From positions 1 to 20,656 of the forward strand of contig DATLXU010000037.1 in assembly GCA_035575515.1 (NCBI GenBank): 20,656 nt of DNA, written 5' to 3'. Numbering within the stretch: the stretch's first letter is position 1; every line of letters begins with the position of its first letter. Position numbers and translations under genes: made by a program. Below the pieces are notes generated by a model. That model made no database searches. It was not told the DNA's origin and saw only the letters and a list, made by a program, of their open reading frames with translations. The DNA comes from DATLXU01 sp035575515. GTDB taxonomy: Bacteria; Acidobacteriota; Blastocatellia; UBA7656. This document shows, piece after piece, positions 6,659-14,639 of the stretch.

Positions 6659-7189
6659 TCACAGACTGACCTTCGTCGCCATGACCGTGAAGGATTCCGC
6701 GAGAATCGTTTTTCCGTTCAGGTTGAATTGCGTGAAGGCACCAGGGCCACTGAACGTGGCTCCAGATTGGTCAAGGACAAACGTCCCGGTGGACTCGAAT
6801 GTGCCGTTGCAAACACCGCCCTGAGTGTAGGTCCAACCCCGCTCGCGATAGCTATACGAGCCGTCGCCATTCTTGACGTAAGCCCCAACGGTTGGACTGT
6901 AGCGATAACCGTAGAAGTTTCCATCAACGTCGCCAACAGCGACCCAGGTGCCATCCGAGATTGCGTACTTGTAATGATAGGTGGTGCTGCCTTGAACGGT
7001 CATCTCCCACATCCCAATGAGCGGGTTGCCAGAACCGGCAGCAGCGTCAGCACGCATGGGGCTTTTCACAAATCCCAACGCGCTGACTTGATGGCTCATC
7101 ATCGTTGGCACGATCACTGCGGCCATCAGGAAGGCTGCCGCTGAGATAGCCAGTTTGCGCCGATTGAACATCGAAGTCGTATTGAACAT
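6659..7189 (-). CDS. Small secreted protein of unknown function
   Basis: 176 residues. The ATG at 7189 is chosen because GAGGAGG lies seven bases upstream; a longer reading from 7222 would start inside the hairpin that precedes this site. A basic N-terminus and hydrophobic stretch (NRRKLAISAAAFLMAAVIVP) followed by polar sequence indicate export. The mature part is rich in Gly, Tyr, Ser and Thr with alternating beta patterns (GMWEMTVQGSTTYHYKYAISDGTW, DGSYSYRERGWTYTQGG, CNGTFESTGTFVLDQSGATFSG), suggesting a small beta-barrel or lipocalin-like fold, which I cannot assign further. It is followed after 115 bases by the delta-60 repeat protein gene on the same strand. The hairpin abutting its SD may regulate translation or mRNA stability. 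Confidence 0.78.
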   Translation of the reverse strand: MFNTTSMFNRRKLAISAAAFLMAAVIVPTMMSHQVSALGFVKSPMRADAAAGSGNPLIGMWEMTVQGSTTYHYKYAISDGTWVAVGDVDGNFYGYRYSPTVGAYVKNGDGSYSYRERGWTYTQGGVCNGTFESTGTFVLDQSGATFSGPGAFTQFNLNGKTILAESFTVMATKVSL

Positions 7190-7483
7190 AAGCGTTCCTC
7201 CTCGTTTTGGCTTGCGGGCCAAAACTCAAGTGAATGTCTTTCTGGTTGCTATCGCCTGCAACTCCGAGCGTTGAGGATCAGCAGCCAGCGAATTTCATGG
7301 GATAAGGCGGGAAGCGGGGCGAAAACTGCTAACGCATGCCAATTTTTTTATCCGCCCGCCATCTTCATCCGCCGCCGAAAGCTGGCCTAGCCGCTGGCGC
7401 TATATTTATGGCTTGAGGCTGTTCCTGCCTTGTGCTAAGTTTTGGCCGCGAAGAAGACTCAAGCGCTTACCGGAGTGGAAGCC
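7190..7483. other. Divergent intergenic region
   Basis: This 294-bp gap separates the minus-strand secreted-protein gene from the plus-strand sigma factor gene and must hold both promoters if each is transcribed separately. No convincing -35/-10 pair was found for either. An 8-bp-stem hairpin lies next to the minus-strand SD, and a T-run (ATTTTTTTATC) occurs near 7342-7353. Confidence 0.5.
7204..7225 (-). promoter_or_regulatory. Perfect 8-bp hairpin abutting the SD of the secreted-protein gene
   Basis: GTTTTGGC (7204-7211) and GCCAAAAC (7218-7225) form a perfect stem with a 6-base loop (CCGCAA on the transcript strand). The SD GAGGAGG starts right after the stem in the 5' UTR. This could be an mRNA-stabilising hairpin, a protein-binding RNA site or a DNA operator. 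Confidence 0.45.
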
Positions 7484-8053
7484 ATGCCGCTGCCCTCGAC
7501 CGCACACATAACACAATTACTGGTCGCCTGGAGCGACGGCGATCAGGCGGCTCTGGAGGAGTTGACTCCGCTCATCTATGAAGAATTGCACCGGCTTGCC
7601 AGCCAGTATATGTCACGAGAGCGCGCGGGCCACACGCTGCAAACCTCGGCGCTCGTCAACGAAGCCTTCATCCGCCTGATTGATTGGAAGAATGTCCGCT
7701 GGCAGAATCGCGCGCACTTCTTCGCCGTCTCCGCGCAGTTAATGCGGCGCATACTCGTTGACTTCGCGCGCGCTCGCAATTACGCGAAGCGCGGCGGCGC
7801 GGCGCACAAGGTATCGCTTGACGAGACGGCCCTGGTCTCTCAGAGCCGCAGAGAAGATTTGGTTGCGCTCGATGACGCATTGAAGACGCTTGCCGAGCTT
7901 GACGAAAGACAGAGCCGCGTCGTCGACCTGCGCTTCTTCGGCGGGTTGAGCCTCGAAGAGATTGCCGAAGTGCTGAAAGTGTCGGTCGGGACTGTCAGGC
8001 GCGATTGGAGTATGGCGAGAGCGTGGCTCCACAGCCAGTTGAACAAAGTATAA
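7484..8053 (+). CDS. ECF sigma factor, TIGR02999/PF07638 type
   Basis: 189 residues. The ATG at 7484 has GGAG eight bases upstream; the frame extends to a TTG at 7442 but without an SD. Sigma region 2 spans about residues 10-98 (ALVNEAFIRLIDWKN, HFFAVSAQLMRRILVDFARAR). Region 4, with its helix-turn-helix LSLEEIAEVLKVSVGTVRRDW (about 155-175), binds -35 DNA. The length and pattern match the TIGR02999 sigma factors common in Acidobacteria and Planctomycetes. The acidic DAED motif of region 2.2, which contacts core RNA polymerase in most ECF factors, is replaced by Q-T-S-A (53-56), preceded by Thr51. A Ser/Thr kinase gene starts four bases after the stop. Control by phosphorylation, as in the EcfP/PknT pair of Vibrio parahaemolyticus, is a reasonable inference. 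No anti-sigma gene is adjacent. Confidence 0.93.
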   Translation: MPLPSTAHITQLLVAWSDGDQAALEELTPLIYEELHRLASQYMSRERAGHTLQTSALVNEAFIRLIDWKNVRWQNRAHFFAVSAQLMRRILVDFARARNYAKRGGAAHKVSLDETALVSQSRREDLVALDDALKTLAELDERQSRVVDLRFFGGLSLEEIAEVLKVSVGTVRRDWSMARAWLHSQLNKV

Positions 8054-8057
8054 CAGC

Positions 8058-10781
8058 ATGACGCCTGAGCGGTATAAGCAGATAGGCAAGCTCTATCACC
8101 TCGCGCTTGAGCTTGAGCCTGAGCAGCGTGGCACATTCCTCGACCTCGCCTGCGCCGACGACGAACAACTCAGGCGCGAAGTCGAGGCTCTGCTCAAGTC
8201 AGACTCGGAGGCCGAGAGCTTTCTGGCCTCGCCTGCCATTGACCTCGCAGCTAAGCAGTTGGCTGAAGAACAACTGCTCGCAAAAGTAGGTAGCCGGGTA
8301 GGGCATTATCGCCTACTATCGCTGCTGGGCGCGGGAGGCATGGGAGAAGTTTACTTGGCCGAAGACACGCGGCTTGATCGCAAGGTCGCGCTCAAGCTGC
8401 TCCCCGAAGCCTTCACTAAGAACGAAGACCGGCTCCGCCGCTTCGTGCGCGAGGCGAAGGCTGCTTCGGCGCTCAATCACCCGAACATCATCACTATTCA
8501 CGAAATAGGTCAGGCAGGCCAGTCGCACTACATCACGACCGAATATATCCACGGCGAGACGCTGCGCGAGCTTTTGCACCGCAGGAAGATGACCATCATC
8601 GAGTCGCTCGACGTAGCGATTCAAGCGGCAAGCGCGCTGGCAGCCGCACACCAAGCGGGAATCGTCCACCGCGACATCAAACCTGAGAACATTATGGTGA
8701 GGCGCGATGGCTACGTGAAGGTGTTGGATTTCGGATTGGCGAAGTTGACCGAGCAGCAGCCGCGCACGAGCGACACCTCAGCGCCGACCGTCGCCAGGAT
8801 TGATACCGCTCCGGGCACAGTTCTGGGGACGGCCAACTATATGTCACCCGAACAAGCACAGGGCCGGGCGGTTGACGCTCGCGCCGATATATTCAGCCTG
8901 GGGGCTGTGATTTACGAAATGGTTTCAGGCCGGCCTCCGTTCGAGGGCGAATCATCGGGCGAGATAATAGCGTCAATCCTGAAGACGGAGCCAGCGCCGC
9001 TTGCGCGCTTTGCGCCGGAAGCGCCGGGCGAGCTTCAACGCATAGTCAGCAAGGCGCTCCGGAAGGACAGAGAGGAGCGGTATCAGACAACGAAGGACTT
9101 GCTGATTGACTTGAAGAGCCTGCGGGAAGAGCTGGCGTTTCAAGAGCGGCTTGAGCGATCCATCGGGCCGGAGTCGAGCGGGGCCAGGGCGATTGATAGC
9201 GGCGGAGCGGCTGTTGCTACGGCGGCGAGTGCGGCGGCTCAAACGGGCGAGTCGGCAGTTCGCACGACGTCGAGCGCCGAGTACATCATCACTGAGATCA
9301 AGCGCCATAAAGTGGGCACACTTGTTTCTCTGGTTGTGCTTGCGCTGGCCGTCGCCGGTCTCGTCGCTTACCTTCATGCGAGGAATACAGAAGTCGCAAT
9401 CGAATCCATTGCTGTTCTACCGTTTGAGAACTTCAGCAACGACCCGGACGCGGAATACATCTCGGACGGGATTGCCGAGAGCGTTATCAACAGCTTGACG
9501 CGGCTCACGAATCTGAAAGTCATTCCGCGAAGCATCGCCTTCCGCTATAAAGGCAATCAAGGTGACCTGCAAAAGATCGGAGCAGAATTGGGTGTAAACG
9601 CGGTGCTGACGGGCCGTGTCATACAGCGAGGTGACAACCTCACGATCAGCGTGGAGCTTGACGACGTTCGTTATGGCAATCAGCTCTGGGGCGAGCAGTA
9701 CAACCGCAAGGTGGGTGACCTGCTGGCGATGCAAAGGGAGATATCCAGCGAAGTTTCTCAGCGGCTGCGCGTGCAACTGACAGGTGAAGAACGGCAGAAG
9801 CTGGCGAAAGGCTCAACCGAAAATCCCGAAGCCTATCAGCTCTATCTCAGAGGCAATTATTACGTCTCGCAGTTTACGAAAGACGGGATGCGCAAAGGGA
9901 TCGACTACTTTAACCAGGCCATCGCGCTCGACCCAAACTACGCGCTGGCCTACGACGGTTTGGCCTACGACTACTGCAACATGGTAGGTTGGTACTTGCC
10001 CGCGAACGAATGCATGCCAAGAGCTAAAGATGCGGCCATGCGAGCCTTGGCCATTGACGAGACGCTCGCCACGGCTCACCTCTCGCTGGCCATCGTCGCG
10101 CAATGGTACGATTGGGATTGGGCAAGCGCGGATCGACAGTTCAAAAGAGCTATCGAGCTTAATCCGAAGAATCAAAGAATCCATGGCTATTACTCGTGGT
10201 TTTTGATCGAGGCGTTGAGCCGGGTTGACGAAGCCATCGAAGAGGGAAAGCAATCGGTAGAGCTTGATCCAGTCTCACCGGAAGGTTATAACTTCCTCGG
10301 ATTCACTTTCGTGTTTGCGCGCCGTTACGATCAGGCCATCGAGCAGCTTCGCAAAGGCATCGAACAAGATTCGACGTTTTGGCTGAATCACGACTTCCTG
10401 GGAAGGGCCTATGAAGCGAGCGGCAGACTGCCGGAAGCCATCGCGGAGTTTCAGCGGGCGCTGCAGCTAGAGAACGGCAATGGCGAGAACTGGTCTAATC
10501 TCGCCCATGCCTATGCGCTGTTGGGCAAGCGCAGCGAAGCGCAAAAGATATTAGATCACTTGAAAGATTTATCGGCGCAGAACTACATTGATCCTTATTT
10601 CATCGCGGCCATTTATTCAGGACTTAGAGATAAAGAGCAGGCTTTCGCCTGGCTTGAGCGCGCCTACGCGGCGCGGTCGTTTGCCCCGGCATTTTACCTC
10701 AAGAGCGACCCGCAGATGGACTGGCTGCGCGCAGACCCGCAATTTGCGGAGATACAACGGCGCATCGGGTTTCCCCACTGA
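8058..10781 (+). CDS. Membrane Ser/Thr protein kinase with TolB-like and TPR domains
   Basis: 907 residues. A short N-terminal helical region (1-80) precedes a complete PknB-type kinase domain: glycine loop GAGGMGEVY (91-99), ATP lysine in VALK (113), catalytic HRDIKPEN (204-211, Asp206), DFG (224-226), GTANYMSPE (257-265). A low-complexity linker leads to one membrane helix (about 419-437). The outer half starts with a TolB/FlgO-like domain (IAVLPFENFSNDPDAEYISDG, about 451-575), followed by TPR repeats (about 590-890) such as AIALDPNYALAYDGLAY and AIEEGKQSVELDPVSPEGYNFLG. The predicted topology is cytoplasmic kinase and periplasmic sensor. The gene starts four bases after the sigma factor stop with little SD of its own, so translational coupling is likely. 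The probable target is the neighbouring sigma factor. All catalytic residues appear intact. Confidence 0.95.
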   Translation: MTPERYKQIGKLYHLALELEPEQRGTFLDLACADDEQLRREVEALLKSDSEAESFLASPAIDLAAKQLAEEQLLAKVGSRVGHYRLLSLLGAGGMGEVYLAEDTRLDRKVALKLLPEAFTKNEDRLRRFVREAKAASALNHPNIITIHEIGQAGQSHYITTEYIHGETLRELLHRRKMTIIESLDVAIQAASALAAAHQAGIVHRDIKPENIMVRRDGYVKVLDFGLAKLTEQQPRTSDTSAPTVARIDTAPGTVLGTANYMSPEQAQGRAVDARADIFSLGAVIYEMVSGRPPFEGESSGEIIASILKTEPAPLARFAPEAPGELQRIVSKALRKDREERYQTTKDLLIDLKSLREELAFQERLERSIGPESSGARAIDSGGAAVATAASAAAQTGESAVRTTSSAEYIITEIKRHKVGTLVSLVVLALAVAGLVAYLHARNTEVAIESIAVLPFENFSNDPDAEYISDGIAESVINSLTRLTNLKVIPRSIAFRYKGNQGDLQKIGAELGVNAVLTGRVIQRGDNLTISVELDDVRYGNQLWGEQYNRKVGDLLAMQREISSEVSQRLRVQLTGEERQKLAKGSTENPEAYQLYLRGNYYVSQFTKDGMRKGIDYFNQAIALDPNYALAYDGLAYDYCNMVGWYLPANECMPRAKDAAMRALAIDETLATAHLSLAIVAQWYDWDWASADRQFKRAIELNPKNQRIHGYYSWFLIEALSRVDEAIEEGKQSVELDPVSPEGYNFLGFTFVFARRYDQAIEQLRKGIEQDSTFWLNHDFLGRAYEASGRLPEAIAEFQRALQLENGNGENWSNLAHAYALLGKRSEAQKILDHLKDLSAQNYIDPYFIAAIYSGLRDKEQAFAWLERAYAARSFAPAFYLKSDPQMDWLRADPQFAEIQRRIGFPH

Positions 10782-10817
10782 GACGGCAGCTCGCGGCAGC
10801 AACTGGATAAGAAATCG

Positions 10818-10967
10818 ATGCTACAAATCACACAGGGCTTGACCCAAGGACTCACGGACGTCGAGCGCTTCATCGAAACCCTCAAGCGGCTCGATCAAAG
10901 CGAGGTCACGGCAGCGCGATCATTATTCGGCGAGCAATCAGAGATCATCGTCACGCGCGCGCCGGGG
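10818..10967 (+). pseudogene. Possible N-terminal remnant of a GHMP sugar kinase
   Basis: The first 50 residues of the permease frame include DVERFIETLKRLDQSEV, SLFGEQ and EIIVTRAPG. They recall the N-terminus of galactokinase- or arabinokinase-like GHMP proteins, where the sequence would continue GRLDVMGG. Here the resemblance stops at RAPG and a Pro-rich linker leads into the transporter. A deletion that fused a broken kinase start to the permease gene would explain this. The assignment rests on remembered family sequence only. Confidence 0.4.
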
Positions 10968-11897
10968 AACCCGCGACCGGACGCCTACCAACCGGGTCGG
11001 GTGCCACATCACCCGCACAGTTCAAAAGTGATAGCCGGGATGGCTTTCGCGCTTGTCTCGCTCGCCTTCTCTTCGATCTTCATCACGAAGCTTTCGGCGG
11101 TGCCGCCTCTGGTCATAGCTTTCTATCGAATGGCGATTGCCACTTTGCTGCTTGCGCCCGCCGCGCTTGCCGTCAAGCGTAAAGAGATAGCAAAGCTCGC
11201 GCGCAAAGATTTATTGATGCTCGCGGCGGGCGGGTTCTTTCTCGCGCTCCATTTCGGCGCGTGGATAAGCTCGCTCAAGCACATTCCAATCGCAACGTCT
11301 GTGGTGCTCGTAAACAGCCACCCGCTGTTTGTAGCAATTGCCTCATACCTCTTTCTTGGCGAGTGCCCGACTCGTCGCAGCATCGCGGGAACATTCGTGG
11401 GGCTTGCCGGAATGATCGTTATTAGTCTCGACGCTTTGATGAGCAATCAACAGACGGCGCGAAATGCGCTTGCGGGCGACGCGCTCGCGATTGTCGGCGC
11501 GATTGCAGTTGTCGGCTATTTCATCATTGGCCGCAAAGCTCGCGCTCGCATAAGCCTGCTCGGATACGTGACTCCGCTTTATGCCGTTTGCTCCCTGTTT
11601 CTGTTGGTGTGGGTGATTGCTTCCGGCGATGCGCTCTACCCATACAGCGCAAGCGAGTGGGCATATTTCGTCGCGCTCGCCGTAGTGCCGACGATACTCG
11701 GCCACACAGTTTTCAACTGGGCCATCAAGCACGTTCGCCCTTCGGCCATCTCGCTCACTTTTTTAGGCGAGCCTGTTGTTGCGGGGCTGCTGGCCTTTAT
11801 CTTTTTCGCGCAACGGCCTCCGCTAGCGACATTCATCGGCGGCGCGCTCGTGCTTGCGGGGGTCTATCTGACGACCTCTGCGCGGCAACCGACTTGA
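10818..11897 (+). CDS. EamA/DMT-family permease with atypical N-terminal extension
   Basis: 359 residues from the ATG at 10818. Residues from about 70 onward are a typical ten-helix drug/metabolite transporter with two EamA halves (IAGMAFALVSLAFSSIFITK, SVVLVNSHPLFVAIASYLFLGE, VPTILGHTVFNWAIKHVRPS, SLTFLGEPVVAGLLAFIFF). Such inner-membrane permeases often export amino acids, nucleosides or small metabolites; the substrate cannot be told. The first 70 residues are soluble and not part of the family. Residues 14-50 (ending SEIIVTRAPG) resemble the start of a GHMP sugar kinase. A GTG at 11001 just before the transporter domain is an alternative start, without a clear SD. The gene starts 36 bases after the kinase stop. 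Its stop codon overlaps the first unit of a heptamer repeat array. Confidence 0.85.
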   Translation: MLQITQGLTQGLTDVERFIETLKRLDQSEVTAARSLFGEQSEIIVTRAPGNPRPDAYQPGRVPHHPHSSKVIAGMAFALVSLAFSSIFITKLSAVPPLVIAFYRMAIATLLLAPAALAVKRKEIAKLARKDLLMLAAGGFFLALHFGAWISSLKHIPIATSVVLVNSHPLFVAIASYLFLGECPTRRSIAGTFVGLAGMIVISLDALMSNQQTARNALAGDALAIVGAIAVVGYFIIGRKARARISLLGYVTPLYAVCSLFLLVWVIASGDALYPYSASEWAYFVALAVVPTILGHTVFNWAIKHVRPSAISLTFLGEPVVAGLLAFIFFAQRPPLATFIGGALVLAGVYLTTSARQPT

Positions 11898-12010
11898 TTG
11901 AGGAATGCGGATTTCAGATTGCGGATTTATAATTGTGATTCAGGTCGGTTGAGCTTGAAACATCAATTCGATCTTCAGGTTTAATCCAAAACCCGCATTC
12001 TGCAATCGAG
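11896..12010. repeat. Paired heptamer arrays after the permease gene
   Basis: The left array 11896-11937 has 7-bp-phased units with a GATTnnG theme (GATTGAG, GAATGCG, GATTTCA, GATTGCG). The right array 11983-12010 carries the complementary theme (AATCCAA, AACCCGC, ATTCTGC, AATCGAG). The pair could fold into an imperfect hairpin. The permease stop codon TGA (11895-11897) overlaps the first unit. The last unit supplies GAG of the GAGGG SD of the next gene. Confidence 0.65.
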
Positions 12011-12016
12011 GGCGAT

Positions 12017-12202
12017 ATGGCTAAAGAAGACCTCTCAAAGCTGCGCGAGCTTTTGCGTTCGACCATCGTCGAAGTCGAGATGGCGATTGACACGGCGACG
12101 CACCCGGACTGGAGCGAGACGAAAGAAAACCTGCTGCGTGCCGTCGAGATAGTTCGCAAGCTGGAACGCGATTCAATGTGGGATGCGCTCTCGAAAAAGT
12201 GA
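12017..12202 (+). CDS. Small helical protein of unknown function
   Basis: 61 residues. GAGGG lies four bases before the ATG, a usable SD. The composition is charged (many Glu, Lys, Arg) with heptad-like leucines and valines (LSKLRELLRSTIVEVEMAI, ENLLRAVEIVRKLE), so two amphipathic helices are likely. No signal peptide or metal motif is visible. It lies 119 bases downstream of the permease gene behind a heptamer-repeat array and converges with the zinc-ribbon gene. I do not recognise the family. Its good SD and codon use like its neighbours argue that it is real. Confidence 0.6.
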   Translation: MAKEDLSKLRELLRSTIVEVEMAIDTATHPDWSETKENLLRAVEIVRKLERDSMWDALSKK

Positions 12203-12295
12203 GAGCAGTTTGCTTCGGCAGTCGCGGCCAAAACTTTCGCCTGCGCAGAAAACTTTTCGCCGCTCATCGGTTGTTCGCGCAGCGACAGCTTCCAG

Positions 12296-13081
12296 CTATT
12301 CGAGACTTTGAATCTTCCAGTCGCCGCCTTCCTTCACAAAGCGGCCCGTATAAACGTCGCGGTTGCCGTCGCCATAATTGACCTGATATTGCTGAGTCGC
12401 GCTCCTGCCATCCTGAGAAAAATCTGCGCGTATGAGGTCAATGCCCGCAATGCCTCCGTATCCTTCATAGACCTGGCTGAGTCGTTGCGTGACGCTCCTT
12501 GCCTTATCCGGCGTCAACACGCCGCGCGCGTGAAGGTTATAAAAAGTTTCAGCGTCGCCTTCCTGCAAAGCGGTGTAAGCTCGCCCTATGACTTCGCCAA
12601 TTCTATCGGCTTCTCTTTTGGCATCAGCCTGACCTATCGTGCTATCGGGTTTGATGTCAGGCTTATTATCCGGGCGCGGGAGCGGCGCAACGTTCGGAGC
12701 AATGTTCGCCCGCTCGTTCTTCGCAGCCTCGCCTGAACTGGATGACCCTTTTGTGGTTAATACCACGACGAGTACAATCGCGCCGATAAGCACCATGCTT
12801 GCGGTCACCGCTCCGATTATGATGATATTGCGATTGCCCGATGTGGAACCGCCGCCTCTTCCATAACCGATTGGTCCAGCGCCGCCAATTGGCGCGGCGC
12901 AGTTGTTGCAGTACTTTGCATTTCCCATAACGGGCGAGCCGCAGCTTGGGCAAGAGCGCGATTGAACGGGCGATTGCATCCGTGCCGGTTGGCTTTCAAT
13001 CTTGTCGAGAATCGCCGCGCAGTTGGGGCAGAATCGCGCGGCGTCTTTGGCTTGCGCGCCACAATTCGGACAGAGTTTCAT
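12296..13081 (-). CDS. Double zinc-ribbon membrane protein
   Basis: 261 residues from the ATG at 13081, chosen because AAGGAG lies seven bases upstream; the longer reading from 13120 lacks an SD. Two N-terminal zinc ribbons are clear: CPNCG...FCPNC (Cys4, 7, 18, 21) and CPSCG...YCNNC (Cys44, 47, 58, 61). A Gly-rich linker, one membrane helix (about 85-109, NIIIIGAVTASMVLIGAIVLVVVL) and a low-complexity Pro/Asp stretch follow. The C-terminal domain (about 150-261, AYTALQEGDAETFYNLHARG...GRFVKEGGDWKIQSLE) resembles NTF2-like DUF4878/DUF4864 domains. The ribbons would be cytoplasmic and the NTF2-like domain outside. Function unknown. It follows the lipoprotein gene at 13197 after 115 bases on the same strand. 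Confidence 0.82.
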   Translation of the reverse strand: MKLCPNCGAQAKDAARFCPNCAAILDKIESQPARMQSPVQSRSCPSCGSPVMGNAKYCNNCAAPIGGAGPIGYGRGGGSTSGNRNIIIIGAVTASMVLIGAIVLVVVLTTKGSSSSGEAAKNERANIAPNVAPLPRPDNKPDIKPDSTIGQADAKREADRIGEVIGRAYTALQEGDAETFYNLHARGVLTPDKARSVTQRLSQVYEGYGGIAGIDLIRADFSQDGRSATQQYQVNYGDGNRDVYTGRFVKEGGDWKIQSLE

Positions 13082-13196
13082 AACGGTTCTCCTTATCGTT
13101 GTCAGCGCGGTCGCGGCCATTTCTGACTTAAAGAATGCCGGGCGACTTGCGGCCAGAAGAATGCTCTACCTGTTTGCCATCAGTTTGGGGCCGGGC

Positions 13197-14480
13197 CTAC
13201 GGAGAAACATTCAGATCAGACAACGGGACTATGCGGTACTTCGTCGGGTCGCTTTGAACGATGTAATAAGCATCGTTAATGTCGGCTTTCCCGCGCCCTC
13301 CGGTCTGCACGTCTTCAACTGTCGCCTGCCCGCGCAGCACCTCGCTCCATGCCTCGTTAGCTTTTGCATAGACTTCATCGCGGGCCTGTCCCGCCTGCGT
13401 TATTATCTCGCTTGTGCTTCTCATGGTCTGCGCAGCCTCCATCAGTCGGCCAGCGAGATATTGACCATTCAGCTTCCACGAATTCCAAATCGCAAGCAGC
13501 GTCGGCAGTTCCTGCTTGAAGATGGCGGCGGGCGCAGTAACAAATGAATAGAAGCACGACCAGAGGTAATCGAGGCCAGCCTGCGAAGGCCCCATTATGA
13601 TCAGTGCAAGTCCCTCGTAAGAGCCGTACTGAGTTGAAGCCCTGTAGTGTATATAAGCAGACTGGCCGCCAGCGCCCAACAAATCGCCCGCATCCACACT
13701 TTCTATAATCTGTTCAATTCTCGTCCCCTGACTTATTTGAGGCATAACATCAACCAGAACTTGTTGAGGATTTGAATAAGCAGCGAATAGCAATCCCGCT
13801 GATTGTCCAGAAAGCGCCGGGTTAGTGCTGACGGCATTCATCCCGCCGAGCACGACGCCCTGTCTTTCCGGTCCCACAGCCATTACAGTTCCTCCAGCCG
13901 TCGGTTGAAGCTGCCAGCCGCTCGGCAGACCCACCTCGCCGGAACCGTCGCCAAGCGCGTGCCTCTGCAACTGAGCAGGCCCGCGCCTGCCGATACCACT
14001 GCCGATGCCGGACGAGCCAGTATCAACCTGCCTTATCAATCGAGGGAAAGAATCTCTGAACGATTCGGGCTTATCGAAAACGACTGTAGCATAGCCGCCG
14101 CTGCCCGTGAGCATGACAGCCGCAACGCCGCGCACAGGCACGTTATTTAGAGTCGCCTTGAAAAGCGCCTGCGCCAGCGTCTCTTCGTTGTTGCAGAATG
14201 CTCCCGTCGCTGTAGGTCTGCTGTCGAAATAGTCGCTGCCGAGGCTGCCGAGTATCGCGGTGAGCGCATCTGTAGCGGAGCGTGCGTTGCTGCTGAATGA
14301 GCCTGTGAGGACGCGGCCCGACCCGCTTTCGTCGTCAATGGCTTTGAAGCCCTGCGGAGTTTTGCGCGCTGGCAACTGACCCGCTCGTTTCGAGTTGATG
14401 TCTGAATCTGACTTGCAGCCGGTTAAGACAGCCAGGTTCAATACGATGAGGATTATCAGCAATGAGCTATGCTTTCCCAT
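13197..14480 (-). CDS. Large lipoprotein of unknown function
   Basis: 427 residues. The signal sequence ends in the lipobox VLTGC (Cys22) followed by KSDSD. GGAG lies six bases before the ATG. The mature protein has two parts. An N-terminal half contains a segment like DALTAILGSLGSDYFDSRPT and a strand-rich region (GVAAVMLTGSGGYATVVFDKP). A Gly-rich, low-complexity link (TGSSGIGSGIGRRG) leads to a C-terminal half that looks helical (FKQELPTLLAIWNSWKLNG, AGRLMEAAQTMRSTSEIITQ) and ends in a short soluble tail. I do not recognise a family. It is probably in the same operon as the zinc-ribbon protein, so both may act at the envelope. Confidence 0.78.
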   Translation of the reverse strand: MGKHSSLLIILIVLNLAVLTGCKSDSDINSKRAGQLPARKTPQGFKAIDDESGSGRVLTGSFSSNARSATDALTAILGSLGSDYFDSRPTATGAFCNNEETLAQALFKATLNNVPVRGVAAVMLTGSGGYATVVFDKPESFRDSFPRLIRQVDTGSSGIGSGIGRRGPAQLQRHALGDGSGEVGLPSGWQLQPTAGGTVMAVGPERQGVVLGGMNAVSTNPALSGQSAGLLFAAYSNPQQVLVDVMPQISQGTRIEQIIESVDAGDLLGAGGQSAYIHYRASTQYGSYEGLALIIMGPSQAGLDYLWSCFYSFVTAPAAIFKQELPTLLAIWNSWKLNGQYLAGRLMEAAQTMRSTSEIITQAGQARDEVYAKANEAWSEVLRGQATVEDVQTGGRGKADINDAYYIVQSDPTKYRIVPLSDLNVSP

Positions 14481-14639
14481 AATCGTCTCCGCCTGCGTTG
14501 AATGTCCCTTTCACATACTCATGCGACGAATACCGGCGGATTACCCCATCGCGGCTATTTTTTTATCAATGGCGGCTGTAGTATTTATTCAGCTCGCAGA
14601 TTGAAAAGTCTGGCCGGGCAAACTCAATGAAGGAAAGTG

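Noticed and set aside
12203..12295. Bidirectional terminator between the 12017 and 12296 genes
   Set aside because: Only short imperfect complementarities and no clean stem with a T-run were found.
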